A DNA stretch of 64,000 bases from UBA2279 sp034399355 (GTDB lineage Bacteria; Actinomycetota; Coriobacteriia; Anaerosomatales; Anaerosomataceae), in contig JAXMMT010000032.1 of assembly GCA_034399355.1 (NCBI GenBank), positions 1 to 64,000 of the forward strand. The letters run 5' to 3'. This document shows positions 8,047 through 16,888 of this stretch, piece after piece. The notes under the pieces were generated by a model. The model ran no database searches. It had not been told where the DNA came from and saw nothing but the letters and a program-made list of their open reading frames with translations. Position 1 is the first letter of the stretch, and each line of letters begins with the position of its first letter. The translations under genes and the position numbers were made by a program.

Positions 8047-9387
8047 GTGACCGCAGAGAATCGTGCGCTGAGCGTCTCTGACGCCATGCGTCTGGCCAAA
8101 GGTGCGCTTGAGGATATTCAAGTGCGTGTATTGGGCGAGGTCTCCGAGTGTACGGTCAAACCCGGCTACAAGGCCGTGTACTTCACCATCAGCGATGAGT
8201 ATGCGGTCCTTCCGTGCTTGATGTGGCGTGACGCGTATACCGCGAGTGGCCTGGACCTGCGCCCAGGAATGCTTGTCGAGGTGGGTGGCATGTTCACGGC
8301 CTATGCCCCGAAAGGCAGGATGCAATTCCAGGTTCGGAGCATGGCGCCGGCCGGCGAAGGCGTCTTGCGGCTGCAAGTGGCCGCGCTTGCGCGCAGGCTC
8401 GAAGAGGCGGGATTGATGTCTCTTGAGCGCAAGCGGCCGCTGCCGGAGTTTCCTTCGCGCATCGGGCTTGTGACGTCGCCCCGTGGGAAAGCGGTCCATG
8501 ACGTCATTCGCACCCTTCGCCGCAGGTATCCGGTCGCCGAGCTGGTGATTGCGGGTGTTCGGGTGGAGGGTGAGGCGGCGGTGCAGTCGATTGCCGAAGG
8601 GCTGCGCTTGATGAGCGCTACGCCCGGCATGGACGTCGTCATCCTGTGCAGGGGTGGTGGGAGCTACGAGGACCTCATGCCGTTCAACGCAGAAGAGGTG
8701 GCCTGCGCGATCGTCGCCTGCGCGGTACCCGTGGTCACGGGCATCGGGCACGAACCCGATACGACCATCGCTGACATGGTCGCCGATGTGCGGGCATCGA
8801 CCCCCACTGCTGCGGCAGAGGCTGTCGCCCCATCCGTCGAGGAGCTCGCGCAGCGTCTCGAAGGGAAGGCGCGGCTGCTCGGCCGTGTGCTTCACCACAC
8901 GGTGCGCAGCTACGAGCACCGGCTGCGGCTGCTGCAGGACCGTCCGGTCCTGCGTGACCCGGTATGCACTCTGGGCGCGCGAATGCAGGCCGTCGACCTG
9001 GCAGCTGGGGCTCTCGGTCGCGCATTGCCTGCGAGACTCTCACGAGACCGGGAGGCGGTTGCGCGTGCTTCCAAGGAATTGTTGCGTGTTGCGCCGCGCC
9101 TCTCGGAGCGGCATGCGGATCGTGTCGGCCATACTGGTGCGCGACTTGCGGACGCAGGGTCACGCATGCTCGAACGTACGCAGCGCGACGTGGAGAGATA
9201 TGCAGCGAGGCTGGATGACCTGTCGCCACTTGCGATACTCAGGCGTGGATACGCGGTATGCTATGACGAGTCCGGTAGTGTGGTCGTGCGCTCGGTGGGG
9301 GATGTGAGCGTCGGAGATCGCGTTGCTGTTCGTCTTGCCGAAGGCTCACTCGGCTGCGTCGTGGACAGTGTGAGATCGGAGATCTAG
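8047..9387 (+). CDS. xseA: Exodeoxyribonuclease VII large subunit
   Basis: Catalytic subunit of the single-strand-specific exonuclease VII (446 residues, full length). It has an N-terminal OB-fold of about 100 residues, then the conserved core LVTSPRGKAVHDVIRTLRRR, CRGGGSYEDLMPFN and GIGHEPDTTIAD, and a long helical C-terminal region. A strong GAGGAGGGAC precedes the GTG start. The xseB start codon follows the stop immediately, so the two subunits are co-expressed. Confidence 0.95.
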   Translation: MTAENRALSVSDAMRLAKGALEDIQVRVLGEVSECTVKPGYKAVYFTISDEYAVLPCLMWRDAYTASGLDLRPGMLVEVGGMFTAYAPKGRMQFQVRSMAPAGEGVLRLQVAALARRLEEAGLMSLERKRPLPEFPSRIGLVTSPRGKAVHDVIRTLRRRYPVAELVIAGVRVEGEAAVQSIAEGLRLMSATPGMDVVILCRGGGSYEDLMPFNAEEVACAIVACAVPVVTGIGHEPDTTIADMVADVRASTPTAAAEAVAPSVEELAQRLEGKARLLGRVLHHTVRSYEHRLRLLQDRPVLRDPVCTLGARMQAVDLAAGALGRALPARLSRDREAVARASKELLRVAPRLSERHADRVGHTGARLADAGSRMLERTQRDVERYAARLDDLSPLAILRRGYAVCYDESGSVVVRSVGDVSVGDRVAVRLAEGSLGCVVDSVRSEI

Positions 9388-9624
9388 ATGGACGCCATGA
9401 ACACATCGGCTGAAGAGCTGGCGTTCGGTGCGGCACTGGCTGAACTCGAGCAAATCGTGAAGGCGCTTGAGGGCGGACAGCTTGAGCTGGAGGAGAGTCT
9501 TGCCCGCTACGAGCGCGGGGTCTCTTTGCTGCGTGCCTGTAAGACGAAACTCGCAGATGCGGAGCAGCGCGTGACGATGCTCGTGGGCGAACTCGAGGAA
9601 GAGGAAACGACTGACGAGCAGTGA
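9388..9624 (+). CDS. xseB: Exodeoxyribonuclease VII small subunit
   Basis: Seventy-eight residues with the XseB pattern FGAALAELEQIVKALEGGQL followed by LEESLARYERGVSLLRAC, two helices that bind the large subunit tail. It begins directly after the xseA stop. An in-frame ATG four codons later is an alternative start. The acidic tail is normal for the family. Confidence 0.93.
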   Translation: MDAMNTSAEELAFGAALAELEQIVKALEGGQLELEESLARYERGVSLLRACKTKLADAEQRVTMLVGELEEEETTDEQ

Positions 9625-9664
9625 CTCGTCGCGTGTGGATCGGGCCTACTCAGGAGGGAGTACC

Positions 9665-10021
9665 ATGTCGGACTGCATTTTCTGCATGGTGGCAAAGGGC
9701 GAAATCCCATCGAGGATCGTCTACGAGGACGACTCCGTCCTCGCATTCGATGACATTGCGCCTCAAGGACCCGTGCACACGCTCATCATTCCAAAGACGC
9801 ACTATGCGAACCTCAGTGACAATGTGCCGGCGGAGCTTCTCGGCAAGCTGTTCGGTGTCGTCGGTCAGGTGGCCGAGATGAAGGGCATCGACCGCTCCGG
9901 ATACCGCGTCATCGTGAACTCGGGTCCTGATGCTTCCCAGACCGTGCACCATCTTCACATCCACGTGATTGGCGGGAAGCCCATGTCGCACGGCATGGTG
10001 AACTTCGCCGAGAACTCCTGA
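9665..10021 (+). CDS. HIT family nucleotide hydrolase (Hint-like)
   Basis: A 118-residue histidine-triad protein with the N-terminal CIFCMVAKGEIPS signature of Hint/YcfF-type proteins and the catalytic triad HLHIHVIGG near the C-terminus. Members hydrolyse nucleoside phosphoramidates and related purine nucleotides. The ATG at 9665 is preceded by AGGAGGGAG; the slightly longer open frame has no such site. It lies between xseB and the DegV gene in a same-strand run. Confidence 0.9.
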   Translation: MSDCIFCMVAKGEIPSRIVYEDDSVLAFDDIAPQGPVHTLIIPKTHYANLSDNVPAELLGKLFGVVGQVAEMKGIDRSGYRVIVNSGPDASQTVHHLHIHVIGGKPMSHGMVNFAENS

Positions 10022-10037
10022 CATGAGCGGAGGCACC

Positions 10038-10892
10038 ATGAAAGAAGTCGTTATCGTCACGGACAGCACCGCTGATCTCACTCCTGAGATTTGTGCGGAG
10101 TACGATATCGCGGTGGTGAATCTCGGCTTCACCATTGGGGACAAGTCATACCTCAACGATGACTTGACCCAGGAGGAGTTCTTCGCCGAGATGGCGAAGT
10201 CGCGTGAACTCCCTAAGACGTCCCAGCCGTCCGTCGGAGCCTTCGTCGAGATGTACCGTCAGCAGTTGGAGCGAGCCCAGACGATCGTATCCGTGCACAT
10301 CTCGAACAAGCTCTCGGGCACCATCGAGTCCGCGCAAGAAGCCGCCCGGCAGTTTGGGGAACGCGTTCATGTGGTCGACACGCTGAACCTGAGCTGGGGT
10401 GAGGGAATACAGGTGCTTGAAGCGGCGAGAGAGGTCGCACGTGGTGCGAGCTGGCAGGACGTCGTCAAGACGGTCGAGAATGCTCGTGAGCGCGTGCAGA
10501 TGATCGTTGGCATCGACTCGCTGGAGAATCTTGCGAAGGGCGGCAGGATCGGCAAAGTCTCACAGTTCCTTGGCGGTATCCTCCGCCTGCGCATTCTGTT
10601 CACCGTGAACAAGGAGGGCTCCTTCGAGCCGGTTGCGCGTATCCGCGGAGCGAATGCCGCCCTCGACGAGACGATGAAGTGGGTCGCCGCGAAGATGGGT
10701 GGCCGCCGTCGTGGCCGCTTTGCGGTGATGCACGCGATGTCCCCGGACAAAGCAGAGTGGCTCCGCGAGCGCATCGCGTCAACGTACGATGTCGTGGAGA
10801 TGCACGTCGTCAAAGCGGGGCCCGTGATAAGCACACACACCGGCACCGGGTGGGGAGTGGCGCTGCTGCCTGCCGAGAGCCACGACGCCTGA
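10038..10892 (+). CDS. DegV family fatty-acid-binding protein (FakB-like)
   Basis: A 284-residue DegV/EDD-fold protein. It carries TDSTADL near the N-terminus, KTSQPSVGAF, and the LENLAKGGRIG motif, all typical of proteins that bind a fatty acid for presentation to a FakA kinase. No fakA is visible in the window. The second ATG (10038) is chosen because GGAGG sits 5 bases upstream; the first (10023) overlaps the previous stop. A strong terminator follows. Confidence 0.88.
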   Translation: MKEVVIVTDSTADLTPEICAEYDIAVVNLGFTIGDKSYLNDDLTQEEFFAEMAKSRELPKTSQPSVGAFVEMYRQQLERAQTIVSVHISNKLSGTIESAQEAARQFGERVHVVDTLNLSWGEGIQVLEAAREVARGASWQDVVKTVENARERVQMIVGIDSLENLAKGGRIGKVSQFLGGILRLRILFTVNKEGSFEPVARIRGANAALDETMKWVAAKMGGRRRGRFAVMHAMSPDKAEWLRERIASTYDVVEMHVVKAGPVISTHTGTGWGVALLPAESHDA

Positions 10893-10960
10893 GGGAGTGA
10901 CCGCCAGGTTCGGACCCGGGGAAGAGAATGTCGTGGTGCCGGGAGTAACCCCAAACGCGG

Positions 10961-10998
10961 AACGGTTCCGGTCTTCAGACCGGAACCGTTCTATTCCT
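10961..10998 (+). terminator. Intrinsic terminator after the DegV gene
   Basis: Fourteen-base inverted repeat AACGGTTCCGGTCT (10961-10974) and AGACCGGAACCGTT (10977-10990) followed by a T-rich stretch (CTATTCCTT). It closes the rnd-xse-HIT-degV run. Confidence 0.85.
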
Positions 10999-11181
10999 TC
11001 CCTGGTTACCCCTGAGTCTCTGTGGTCTTAAGCGGCTCTTGTGAGCCACTTCATCGCGATGCCGGTCGGCGATGAACCTACACCTGGTGCGAGACGGATT
11101 CCCCGTAGCGCGCCATCGTCAGGGAAGGGAATCTGCGTTCATTTGAAACGCTAACGCATGGGAAGAACATATGCAACAGTT

Positions 11182-11370
11182 GTTACAATGCTGCTTCGTG
11201 GCAGTACCGTCCTGGCGGTACCGCCCACCGAGAAATCGCAGCCGCCGACCTGAACTGACCACGGGCAAAGCCTGTCGCGACGGTAGGATGGGTGCGGAGG
11301 ACACTATGTTCTCCACTTTTGCCCAATGGCGCATCCGGATGCCCACGGGCCGGCCGTGGTCGTTTTTCTA
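11182..11370 (+). ncRNA. Candidate cis-regulatory leader RNA upstream of acs
   Basis: Nearly 500 bases separate the DegV gene from acs. An extended -10 (TGTTACAAT, 11181-11189) would start a leader of about 190 nt. It contains a hairpin near 11200-11225 around GTACCG/CGGTAC, a seven-base long-range pairing GGGCAAA (11263-11269) with TTTGCCC (11318-11324), a nested hairpin near 11297-11315, and a terminator just before the acs ribosome-binding site. GACCACGG (11257-11264) is perfectly complementary to CCGTGGTC (11354-11361), the right arm of that terminator, giving an alternative antiterminator pairing. I could not match it to a known riboswitch class by eye. Confidence 0.5.
11343..11367 (+). 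terminator. Intrinsic terminator (attenuator) just upstream of acs
   Basis: Stem CCACGG (11343-11348) with CCGTGG (11354-11359), loop GCCGG, followed by TCGTTTTT. It ends about 20 bases before the acs start and close to its Shine-Dalgarno GAGGAGG. Its right arm can pair instead with 11257-11264, so read-through is probably conditional. Confidence 0.65.
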
Positions 11371-11387
11371 GATGAGGAGGCGAGAGT

Positions 11388-13376
11388 ATGACGGATTCGA
11401 ACGCCATCGAATCGCTGTCCCAGGAGTATCGCGTTATTCAGCCGCCCGCGTGGGTCACTGAGCGTGCGCACCTCCAGAGCATGGAGGAGTACGAGGAACT
11501 CTACAAGCGGTCGATCGAAGACCCCGAGGGGTTCTGGGCCGACATGGCTGAAGAGATGCTCCACTGGCACAAGAAGTGGGACAAGGTCCTGGATTATGAC
11601 TTCCATGAGCCGCGTGTCGAGTGGTTCAAAGGCGGTCAGCTGAATGTGACCTACAACTGCATCGACCGTCACCTCAACGGGTGGCGGCGCAACAAAGCGG
11701 CGATCATCTGGGAATCCGATGAGGGTCGCACGAAGATGTACACATATCAGTCGCTCTACTATAAGGTGTGCAAACTCGCCAACGTGCTCAAGAAGCACGG
11801 CATCAAAAAGGGCGATCGCGTCGCCATTTACCTGCCGATGATCCCCGAGCTTGCAATCTCCATGCTCGCCTGTGCCCGCATCGGCGCGATCCACTCGATC
11901 GTCTTCGCCGGGTTCAGCGCCGCGGCGCTGAGGGATCGCATACAGGACTGTGGCGCGTGCATGTTGATCACAGCAGACGAGGGAATCCGCGGTGGTCGTG
12001 TCGTTCCGCTGAAGGCCGAGGCGGACGTAGCGCTCTATGAGTGCCCGACCGTCGAGTCCGTTATCGTCGTCTCGCGCGCACGTACCCGGGTCGACATGGA
12101 GCCGGGTCGAGACTTCTGGTACCACGAGGAGGTCCGCGCTGCCGACATCGACCGTCACTGTGACATCGAGTGGATGGATGCCGAGGACCCACTGTTCATC
12201 CTCTATACGTCGGGTTCGACCGGCAAGCCGAAAGGCGTGCTGCACACGACGGCCGGCTATCTGCTGTACACGGCCGCGACGTTCCGGTATGTCTTCGACT
12301 ATCACGACGAGGACGTCTTTTGGTGCACGGCTGACATCGGCTGGGTCACCGGTCACAGCTACATCGTCTATGGTCCCCTCGCGGTAGGTGCCACGTCGCT
12401 GATGTTCGAGGGCGTGCCCACATACCCGGATCCGGGTCGCTTCTGGGAGGTCGTCGAGAAGCACGGCGTCAACCAGTTCTACACCGCGCCGACCGCCATT
12501 CGTGCCCTGATGAAGTCAGGTGAGGAGTGGCCTGCCAAGTACGACCTGTCCACCCTTCGCGTGCTCGGCACCGTGGGCGAGCCCATAAATCCTGAAGCGT
12601 GGATGTGGTACTACAAGCACATCGGACACGAAAATGTCCCCATCGTCGATACCTACTGGCAGACGGAGACGGGCGGGCACATCATCACGAATTTCCCCGG
12701 CGCCACGCCCATGAAGCCAGGTTCTGCGACACGCCCGTTCTTCGGTATTAAACTCGCGATTGTGAATGAGGACGGTTCGCCCACACCTGTCGGCTTCGGC
12801 GGCCGTCTGTGTATCACGAAACCGTGGCCAGGCATGCTGCGCGGCACGTGGGGCGACCCTGAGAACAAGCTGATCAAAGAGGTGTATTTCTCGCAGTTCC
12901 CCGGCAAGTACTTCACCGGTGACGGTGCGCGGATGGACGAGGACGGCTACTACTGGCTGCTTGGCCGCTTGGACGACGTCATCAACGTGTCGGGGCACCG
13001 TATGGGCACGGCCGAGGTTGAAAGCGCGCTCGTGAGCCACGAAAGTGTCGCTGAGGCCGCGGTCGTTGGCTACCCGCATGACATCAAGGGTGAGGGTATC
13101 TACGCATACGTCATCCTGAGGCAGGGCTTCGAGGCGAGCAGTAATCTGCAGAAGGTGCTCTCTGGTCACGTACGCGAGGAGATCGGTCCAATTGCGAAGC
13201 CAGATCTCATCCACTTCGTGCCCGAGCTGCCCAAGACCCGTTCTGGCAAGATCATGCGCCGTATCCTGCGCAAGATCGCGGGAGGGGAGCGTGACATGGA
13301 GGCATTGGGCGATATCTCGACACTTGCTGATCCCTCGATCGTGCAAAAGATCCTGGAGACTGCGCCGGACGCGTAA
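11388..13376 (+). CDS. acs: Acetyl-CoA synthetase, AMP-forming
   Basis: Converts acetate, ATP and CoA to acetyl-CoA through an acetyl-adenylate. Length (662 residues) and motifs are canonical: the phosphate-binding loop YTSGSTGKPKGV, the adenylate-binding YWQTETGG, the hinge region LGRLDDVINVSGHRMGTAEVE and the C-terminal PKTRSGKIMRRILRK, whose lysine is catalytic and is the site of regulatory acetylation in known enzymes. Shine-Dalgarno GAGGAGG precedes the ATG. Expression is probably controlled by the structured leader and its terminator. It is a single-gene unit. Confidence 0.97.
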   Translation: MTDSNAIESLSQEYRVIQPPAWVTERAHLQSMEEYEELYKRSIEDPEGFWADMAEEMLHWHKKWDKVLDYDFHEPRVEWFKGGQLNVTYNCIDRHLNGWRRNKAAIIWESDEGRTKMYTYQSLYYKVCKLANVLKKHGIKKGDRVAIYLPMIPELAISMLACARIGAIHSIVFAGFSAAALRDRIQDCGACMLITADEGIRGGRVVPLKAEADVALYECPTVESVIVVSRARTRVDMEPGRDFWYHEEVRAADIDRHCDIEWMDAEDPLFILYTSGSTGKPKGVLHTTAGYLLYTAATFRYVFDYHDEDVFWCTADIGWVTGHSYIVYGPLAVGATSLMFEGVPTYPDPGRFWEVVEKHGVNQFYTAPTAIRALMKSGEEWPAKYDLSTLRVLGTVGEPINPEAWMWYYKHIGHENVPIVDTYWQTETGGHIITNFPGATPMKPGSATRPFFGIKLAIVNEDGSPTPVGFGGRLCITKPWPGMLRGTWGDPENKLIKEVYFSQFPGKYFTGDGARMDEDGYYWLLGRLDDVINVSGHRMGTAEVESALVSHESVAEAAVVGYPHDIKGEGIYAYVILRQGFEASSNLQKVLSGHVREEIGPIAKPDLIHFVPELPKTRSGKIMRRILRKIAGGERDMEALGDISTLADPSIVQKILETAPDA

Positions 13377-13396
13377 TCACGCCAGTTGTTTCATCG

Positions 13397-13426
13397 GAGG
13401 GCGGTGGCCGAGCGGTCGCCGCCCTC
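13397..13426. terminator. Bidirectional terminator between acs and the convergent phosphatase gene
   Basis: Inverted repeat GAGGGCGGTGGCC (13397-13409) and GGTCGCCGCCCTC (13414-13426) with one mismatch or wobble and a four-base loop. It sits between convergent genes, 20 bases past acs and 9 bases past the phosphatase stop. Confidence 0.75.
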
Positions 13427-13434
13427 TGTGCGTT

Positions 13435-14244
13435 CTAGCGCTTCCTGACCCTCTGTATGAGGTAGAGAAGCTCGGCGTGCAGTTCGGGGTTGCTGGCGAC
13501 CACGTGTTGCGTCTCAGGTGTCCAGGCACCCCCGTCGTGATCGGTGATGACTGCTCCGGCCTCACGTAGCGCCACGACACCAGCAGCAGTGTCCCAGGGC
13601 TGCAGGCCAAACTCCCAGAAAGCGTCGGCGCGACCGGTCGCGACGTGACAGCAATCGATAGCTGCGGAACCGTCCCGACGGATACCGTGCACCGTGCGCA
13701 TGACTTCTGAGAAAATTGGCAGCTGCTGCATGAGCAGATTCTCCCGGTCGTAGGGAAAGCCCGTGATGATGAGCGCCTCGGCGATGGTGGGCGTGGGTGT
13801 GCACATTACCCTCACGCCGTCGAGCGTGACGCCGCTGCCGGCGGATGCTGCGATGAGCTCATCGGCCGGCACGTTGTATACGACACCGGCAACGGGCTCT
13901 CCGGCGCGCAGCAGCGCGACGCTGACTGAATAGCAGGGGAAGCCGTGCACGAAAGATGTCGTGCCGTCGAGTGGGTCGATCACCCATACCTCGGGGTCGT
14001 AGAGAGAGCCTTGCATGATACCGGCGAGGTCGTAGACTTCGGGCTCCTCCACGACAAAACGTGCGCCTTCCAATCGTTCTGCGATGGCCGTGCAAACAGC
14101 GACCCCTGAAGCGATGTCCGCCTCGGTGACCATGTCCAGCCGGTTACTTTTGGTGCGAACCCGGCCTAGATCGCCGACCCGAGCGGCAAGCACTGCTCCG
14201 CCCGCACGTGCGGCTTCGATTGCACATTCGAGCTGCTGTTTCAC
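13435..14244 (-). CDS. Inositol monophosphatase family protein
   Basis: A 269-residue Mg2+-dependent phosphatase of the IMPase/SuhB/HisN superfamily. The metal-binding motif WVIDPLDGTTSFVHGFP and an upstream VVEEPE (normally GEE) are present, and the second signature is seen as QPWDTAAGVVALREAGA. These enzymes act on inositol-1-phosphate, histidinol phosphate or other sugar phosphates, and the substrate cannot be assigned from sequence alone. It is convergent with acs. Confidence 0.9.
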   Translation of the reverse strand: MKQQLECAIEAARAGGAVLAARVGDLGRVRTKSNRLDMVTEADIASGVAVCTAIAERLEGARFVVEEPEVYDLAGIMQGSLYDPEVWVIDPLDGTTSFVHGFPCYSVSVALLRAGEPVAGVVYNVPADELIAASAGSGVTLDGVRVMCTPTPTIAEALIITGFPYDRENLLMQQLPIFSEVMRTVHGIRRDGSAAIDCCHVATGRADAFWEFGLQPWDTAAGVVALREAGAVITDHDGGAWTPETQHVVASNPELHAELLYLIQRVRKR

Positions 14245-14379
14245 GGCGCTGTCCTCCAGAGTGTTCGGGTATTCTTAGTGTAGCGGTTCGTGGTCCGGTC
14301 AAGAGAGTCCAGGGAGGTACCTGTGGAGTGTCATCGTGGCTCCTTCTCCTCGATGGAGACCTACTCGCTCCTCTACGTG

Positions 14380-14453
14380 TTCACGCGCATGATTCACACC
14401 GCGCCTTCACGTGTTCTTCACGTGCGCGGAGCAAGATTGAACTGACGGTTCAC
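14380..14453 (+). promoter_or_regulatory. Cluster of TTCAC direct repeats upstream of the two-component genes
   Basis: TTCAC occurs at 14380, 14393, 14406, 14417 and 14449, all on the same strand. The middle two extend to TTCACGTG and are 11 bp apart, and the first three are 13 bp apart. OmpR-type regulators bind direct repeats spaced about one helical turn, so this may be an autoregulatory site. The nearest gene is the response regulator starting at 14464. Confidence 0.45.
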
Positions 14454-14463
14454 GGAGTGACGG

Positions 14464-15162
14464 GTGGTGAGACGCGTGCGTCGTGATGTCCTCGTTGTCG
14501 ATGACAATGCGAAGATAGTCGAAGTTCTCTCGGCGTATCTGAAAGCCGAGGGTTTCGACGTGCGAACCGCCGAAGACGGCCCTAGTGCGGTGCGTGCGGT
14601 CCAGGAGCGCCGACCAGACATTGCCCTGCTCGACATCATGCTCCCCGATATCGACGGTATCGAACTCACTCGTCGGTTCCAGCGCGACTATGGGCTGCCG
14701 GTGATTCTGGTGACTGCCAAGTCCGACGAAGTCGACCGGCTCATCGGTCTCGAGATCGGGGCGGACGACTACATCTCCAAGCCTTTCAGCCCGCGTGAGG
14801 TGGTCGCGCGTGTCAAAGCGGTGCTACGGCGAATCGAAGGCAGTGCGGCCATCCCCGGCGGCATCATGCGTGTGCGCGACCTTGAGATCGACACAGAGCG
14901 TCGGGAGGTGCGTGTGGCGGGCGTGTCTATGGAACTGACCCGCACGGAGTTCGATATCCTCTCGACAATGGCTGCTCATCCCGGACGGGTGTACACGCGC
15001 CTGCAACTGCTGGAGGCTTCCTCGGGTGATGCGTTCGAGGGCTACGAACGGACGATTGACGCACACGTCAAGAACCTGCGGAAGAAGCTTGGCGACGATT
15101 CGAAGGAACCTCGGTACGTACGCACTGTGTTCGGTGTCGGCTACAAGGTCGATGCCGAATGA
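14464..15162 (+). CDS. OmpR/PhoB family response regulator
   Basis: A 232-residue two-domain regulator. The receiver (about 8-120) has the acidic pair VVDD, phosphoacceptor Asp57 in LLDIMLPDIDG, the switch Thr in VTAKS and Lys in SKPFSP. The C-terminal winged helix (about 135-230) ends with the wing pattern KKLGDDSKEPRYVRTVFGVGY. It starts at GTG 14464 or possibly GTG 14476. Its stop overlaps the sensor kinase start by four bases, so the two form a two-component system. Signal unknown. Confidence 0.93.
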   Translation: MVRRVRRDVLVVDDNAKIVEVLSAYLKAEGFDVRTAEDGPSAVRAVQERRPDIALLDIMLPDIDGIELTRRFQRDYGLPVILVTAKSDEVDRLIGLEIGADDYISKPFSPREVVARVKAVLRRIEGSAAIPGGIMRVRDLEIDTERREVRVAGVSMELTRTEFDILSTMAAHPGRVYTRLQLLEASSGDAFEGYERTIDAHVKNLRKKLGDDSKEPRYVRTVFGVGYKVDAE

Positions 15163-16286
15163 GTGACACGCGAAAGAGGGTTCGCCGCTCGCTCGTTTGG
15201 GTCACGTTCGCGTCCATCGTGGCGGTTGCGCTGGGCTCGATTCTGACGACCGGCCTGATTGCACGTGCGGCACTCTCGTCGGCGTTCACCAGCTACGTTG
15301 AGGGCCTCGAAGGCACTCCAATGAGTCCTGGCAGGGGCATGGGTCGCATGATGCTCGGCAGTGCCGAGCAGGCGTTTTTGAACGCGACAGACCAGGGAAT
15401 CATGGTTTCCGCCCTGATCGGCGTCGCAATCGCGGCGGTTGCTGCGATCCTACTGGCGCGTTTTCTCGCCCGGCCGGTGCGTCGGCTCACGGCGGGCGCA
15501 CAAGCGTTGGCGGCGGGTAATCTCGAGCACCGGGTGACGCCGGAAGGCCCCGGTGAGCTGCAGGACCTTGCGGTGGCGTTCAATGAAATGGCCGGCACGC
15601 TCGAGGAGGGCGAGGGCCTACGCAGACGCCTGGTAAGTGACGTCGCTCACGAACTCCGTAATCCCATCGCAGCGCTGCGGGCGCAGGCTGAAGGCGTTGC
15701 CGAGGGCGTGTTGCCCCTGGACGATGCGCGGTTGGCTTCGATCGTCGACGACGTTGCACACTTGTCGCATCTCGTAGACGACCTCCAGGAGCTCTCGGTG
15801 GCGGAGGCTGGACGCTTACGCTATGACATCGCCACGCTCGACGTCTGTGAGCTCGTGCGGCGAGAGGTCGAGCGCGCGGAGGCACTGGTCGCAGATGGCG
15901 TGACGTTGTCGGCCGAGTGTCTCGCTGAACCGCTTCTTGCGCAGGCGGACGAAAGGCGGATCGCGCAGGTGTTGCGGAACCTTCTCGCCAATGCGACGAG
16001 GCACACGACGTCCGGTGCTATCACGGTTTCCGTCTCGGCAGAGGATGAGCTTGTGCGCGTAGCAGTTGTGGACACCGGCGAGGGTATTCCTGAGGCGGAC
16101 GTTCCCTACGTGTTCGAGCGTTTCTACCGCTCGGATGCGGCGAGGGCGGCGGGGACCGGCGGCAGCGGACTTGGACTCGCTATCTCGAGACGTATCGTGG
16201 ATGACCATGGGGGACGGGTGTTCGCCGAGCGCAACGAGTATGGCGGCGCCACGGTCGGCTTCGAACTGCCGCGTCTCGGCACTTAG
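15159..16286 (+). CDS. Sensor histidine kinase (BaeS/CpxA-like)
   Basis: A 375-residue partner of the upstream regulator. Two transmembrane helices (about 10-33 and 83-106) enclose a short periplasmic loop rich in Gly and Met (PMSPGRGMGRMMLGS), then a HAMP domain (about 105-155). HisKA has SDVAHELRNPIAALRA with His164; the ATPase domain shows LLANATRHT, VDTGEGIPEADVPYVFERF and GSGLGLAISRR. The loop is too small for a folded sensor domain; its Met residues might bind a metal, but that is speculation. The stop overlaps the convergent hydrogenase protease gene. Confidence 0.92.
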   Translation: MSDTRKRVRRSLVWVTFASIVAVALGSILTTGLIARAALSSAFTSYVEGLEGTPMSPGRGMGRMMLGSAEQAFLNATDQGIMVSALIGVAIAAVAAILLARFLARPVRRLTAGAQALAAGNLEHRVTPEGPGELQDLAVAFNEMAGTLEEGEGLRRRLVSDVAHELRNPIAALRAQAEGVAEGVLPLDDARLASIVDDVAHLSHLVDDLQELSVAEAGRLRYDIATLDVCELVRREVERAEALVADGVTLSAECLAEPLLAQADERRIAQVLRNLLANATRHTTSGAITVSVSAEDELVRVAVVDTGEGIPEADVPYVFERFYRSDAARAAGTGGSGLGLAISRRIVDDHGGRVFAERNEYGGATVGFELPRLGT

Positions 16287-16855
16287 TGCGTGCGGCGCTT
16301 ATCGCGCATCTCTTCGTAGGCCGTCCGCACCGCCTCGAAGAACGGTTCCGCATTGGCGTCGATCACTTCATCAAAGGGGATACCGCGCTCGTCAAGCAGC
16401 GTGAGTGTGGCCGCGACCGCACGGGGCACTGCGGCCTCCACGGGAGCGGATAGCCCAACGGTCAGCTCCTGCGGACTCATGTCCTGCACCTGGATGCCCA
16501 CGCACTCCGCGTCCAGCTCGATGCCGATAAGACGGGCGGAATTCAGCACATCCACGAAGCGGACGTCGTGTAGGCCGTGGAAGACCTGGTTGGGGCTGAA
16601 GTCTTCGGGTGACACTCTCACGACGGTGCCTGCCGGCTCGTCTGTTCCGTCGATGGCGTCGATGATGAGCAGGAAGTCCAGTCCTCGGAAGAGGCTTATC
16701 ATTCCCAGGCCCATCGTGCCTGCGTCCACGAGTTCGGTTCCCTCGGCGAAGGCGTAGTGCTCGTCCAGTTTCTCAAGGACGCGGACGCCGACACCCTCGT
16801 CGAGCATGAGGGGATTGCCGATACCGAGCACGAGTACACGTTCAGGCGCGGACAT
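16283..16855 (-). CDS. hyaD: Hydrogenase maturation endopeptidase (HyaD/HybD family)
   Basis: A 190-residue nickel-dependent protease that removes the C-terminal extension of the large subunit after Ni insertion. It starts VLVLGIGNPLMLDEGVGVRVLE, with the metal-binding Glu and Asp, and continues with IDAIDG and FHGLHDVRFVD, where His is the third ligand. Its likely substrate is the large subunit encoded just upstream in the same direction, with predicted cleavage after the His of the Sec-Ile-Gly-Cys-Ala-Val-His motif. A hairpin between the cytochrome gene and this one may lower its expression relative to the structural genes. Confidence 0.92.
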   Translation of the reverse strand: MSAPERVLVLGIGNPLMLDEGVGVRVLEKLDEHYAFAEGTELVDAGTMGLGMISLFRGLDFLLIIDAIDGTDEPAGTVVRVSPEDFSPNQVFHGLHDVRFVDVLNSARLIGIELDAECVGIQVQDMSPQELTVGLSAPVEAAVPRAVAATLTLLDERGIPFDEVIDANAEPFFEAVRTAYEEMRDKRRTH

Positions 16856-16888
16856 GAGAAGCCTTTCTAATCGCGGATATCCTGGAAC

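Noticed and set aside
11221..11300. Possible c-di-GMP-I or TPP riboswitch upstream of acs (GCAAAGCC, GACCTGAAC, GGTAGGATGG)
   Set aside because: Short matches to conserved boxes occur, but order and stems do not fit either consensus, so I left the class unassigned.
11304..12464. 386-codon minus-strand frame opposite acs
   Set aside because: Antisense shadow of a strongly conserved gene.
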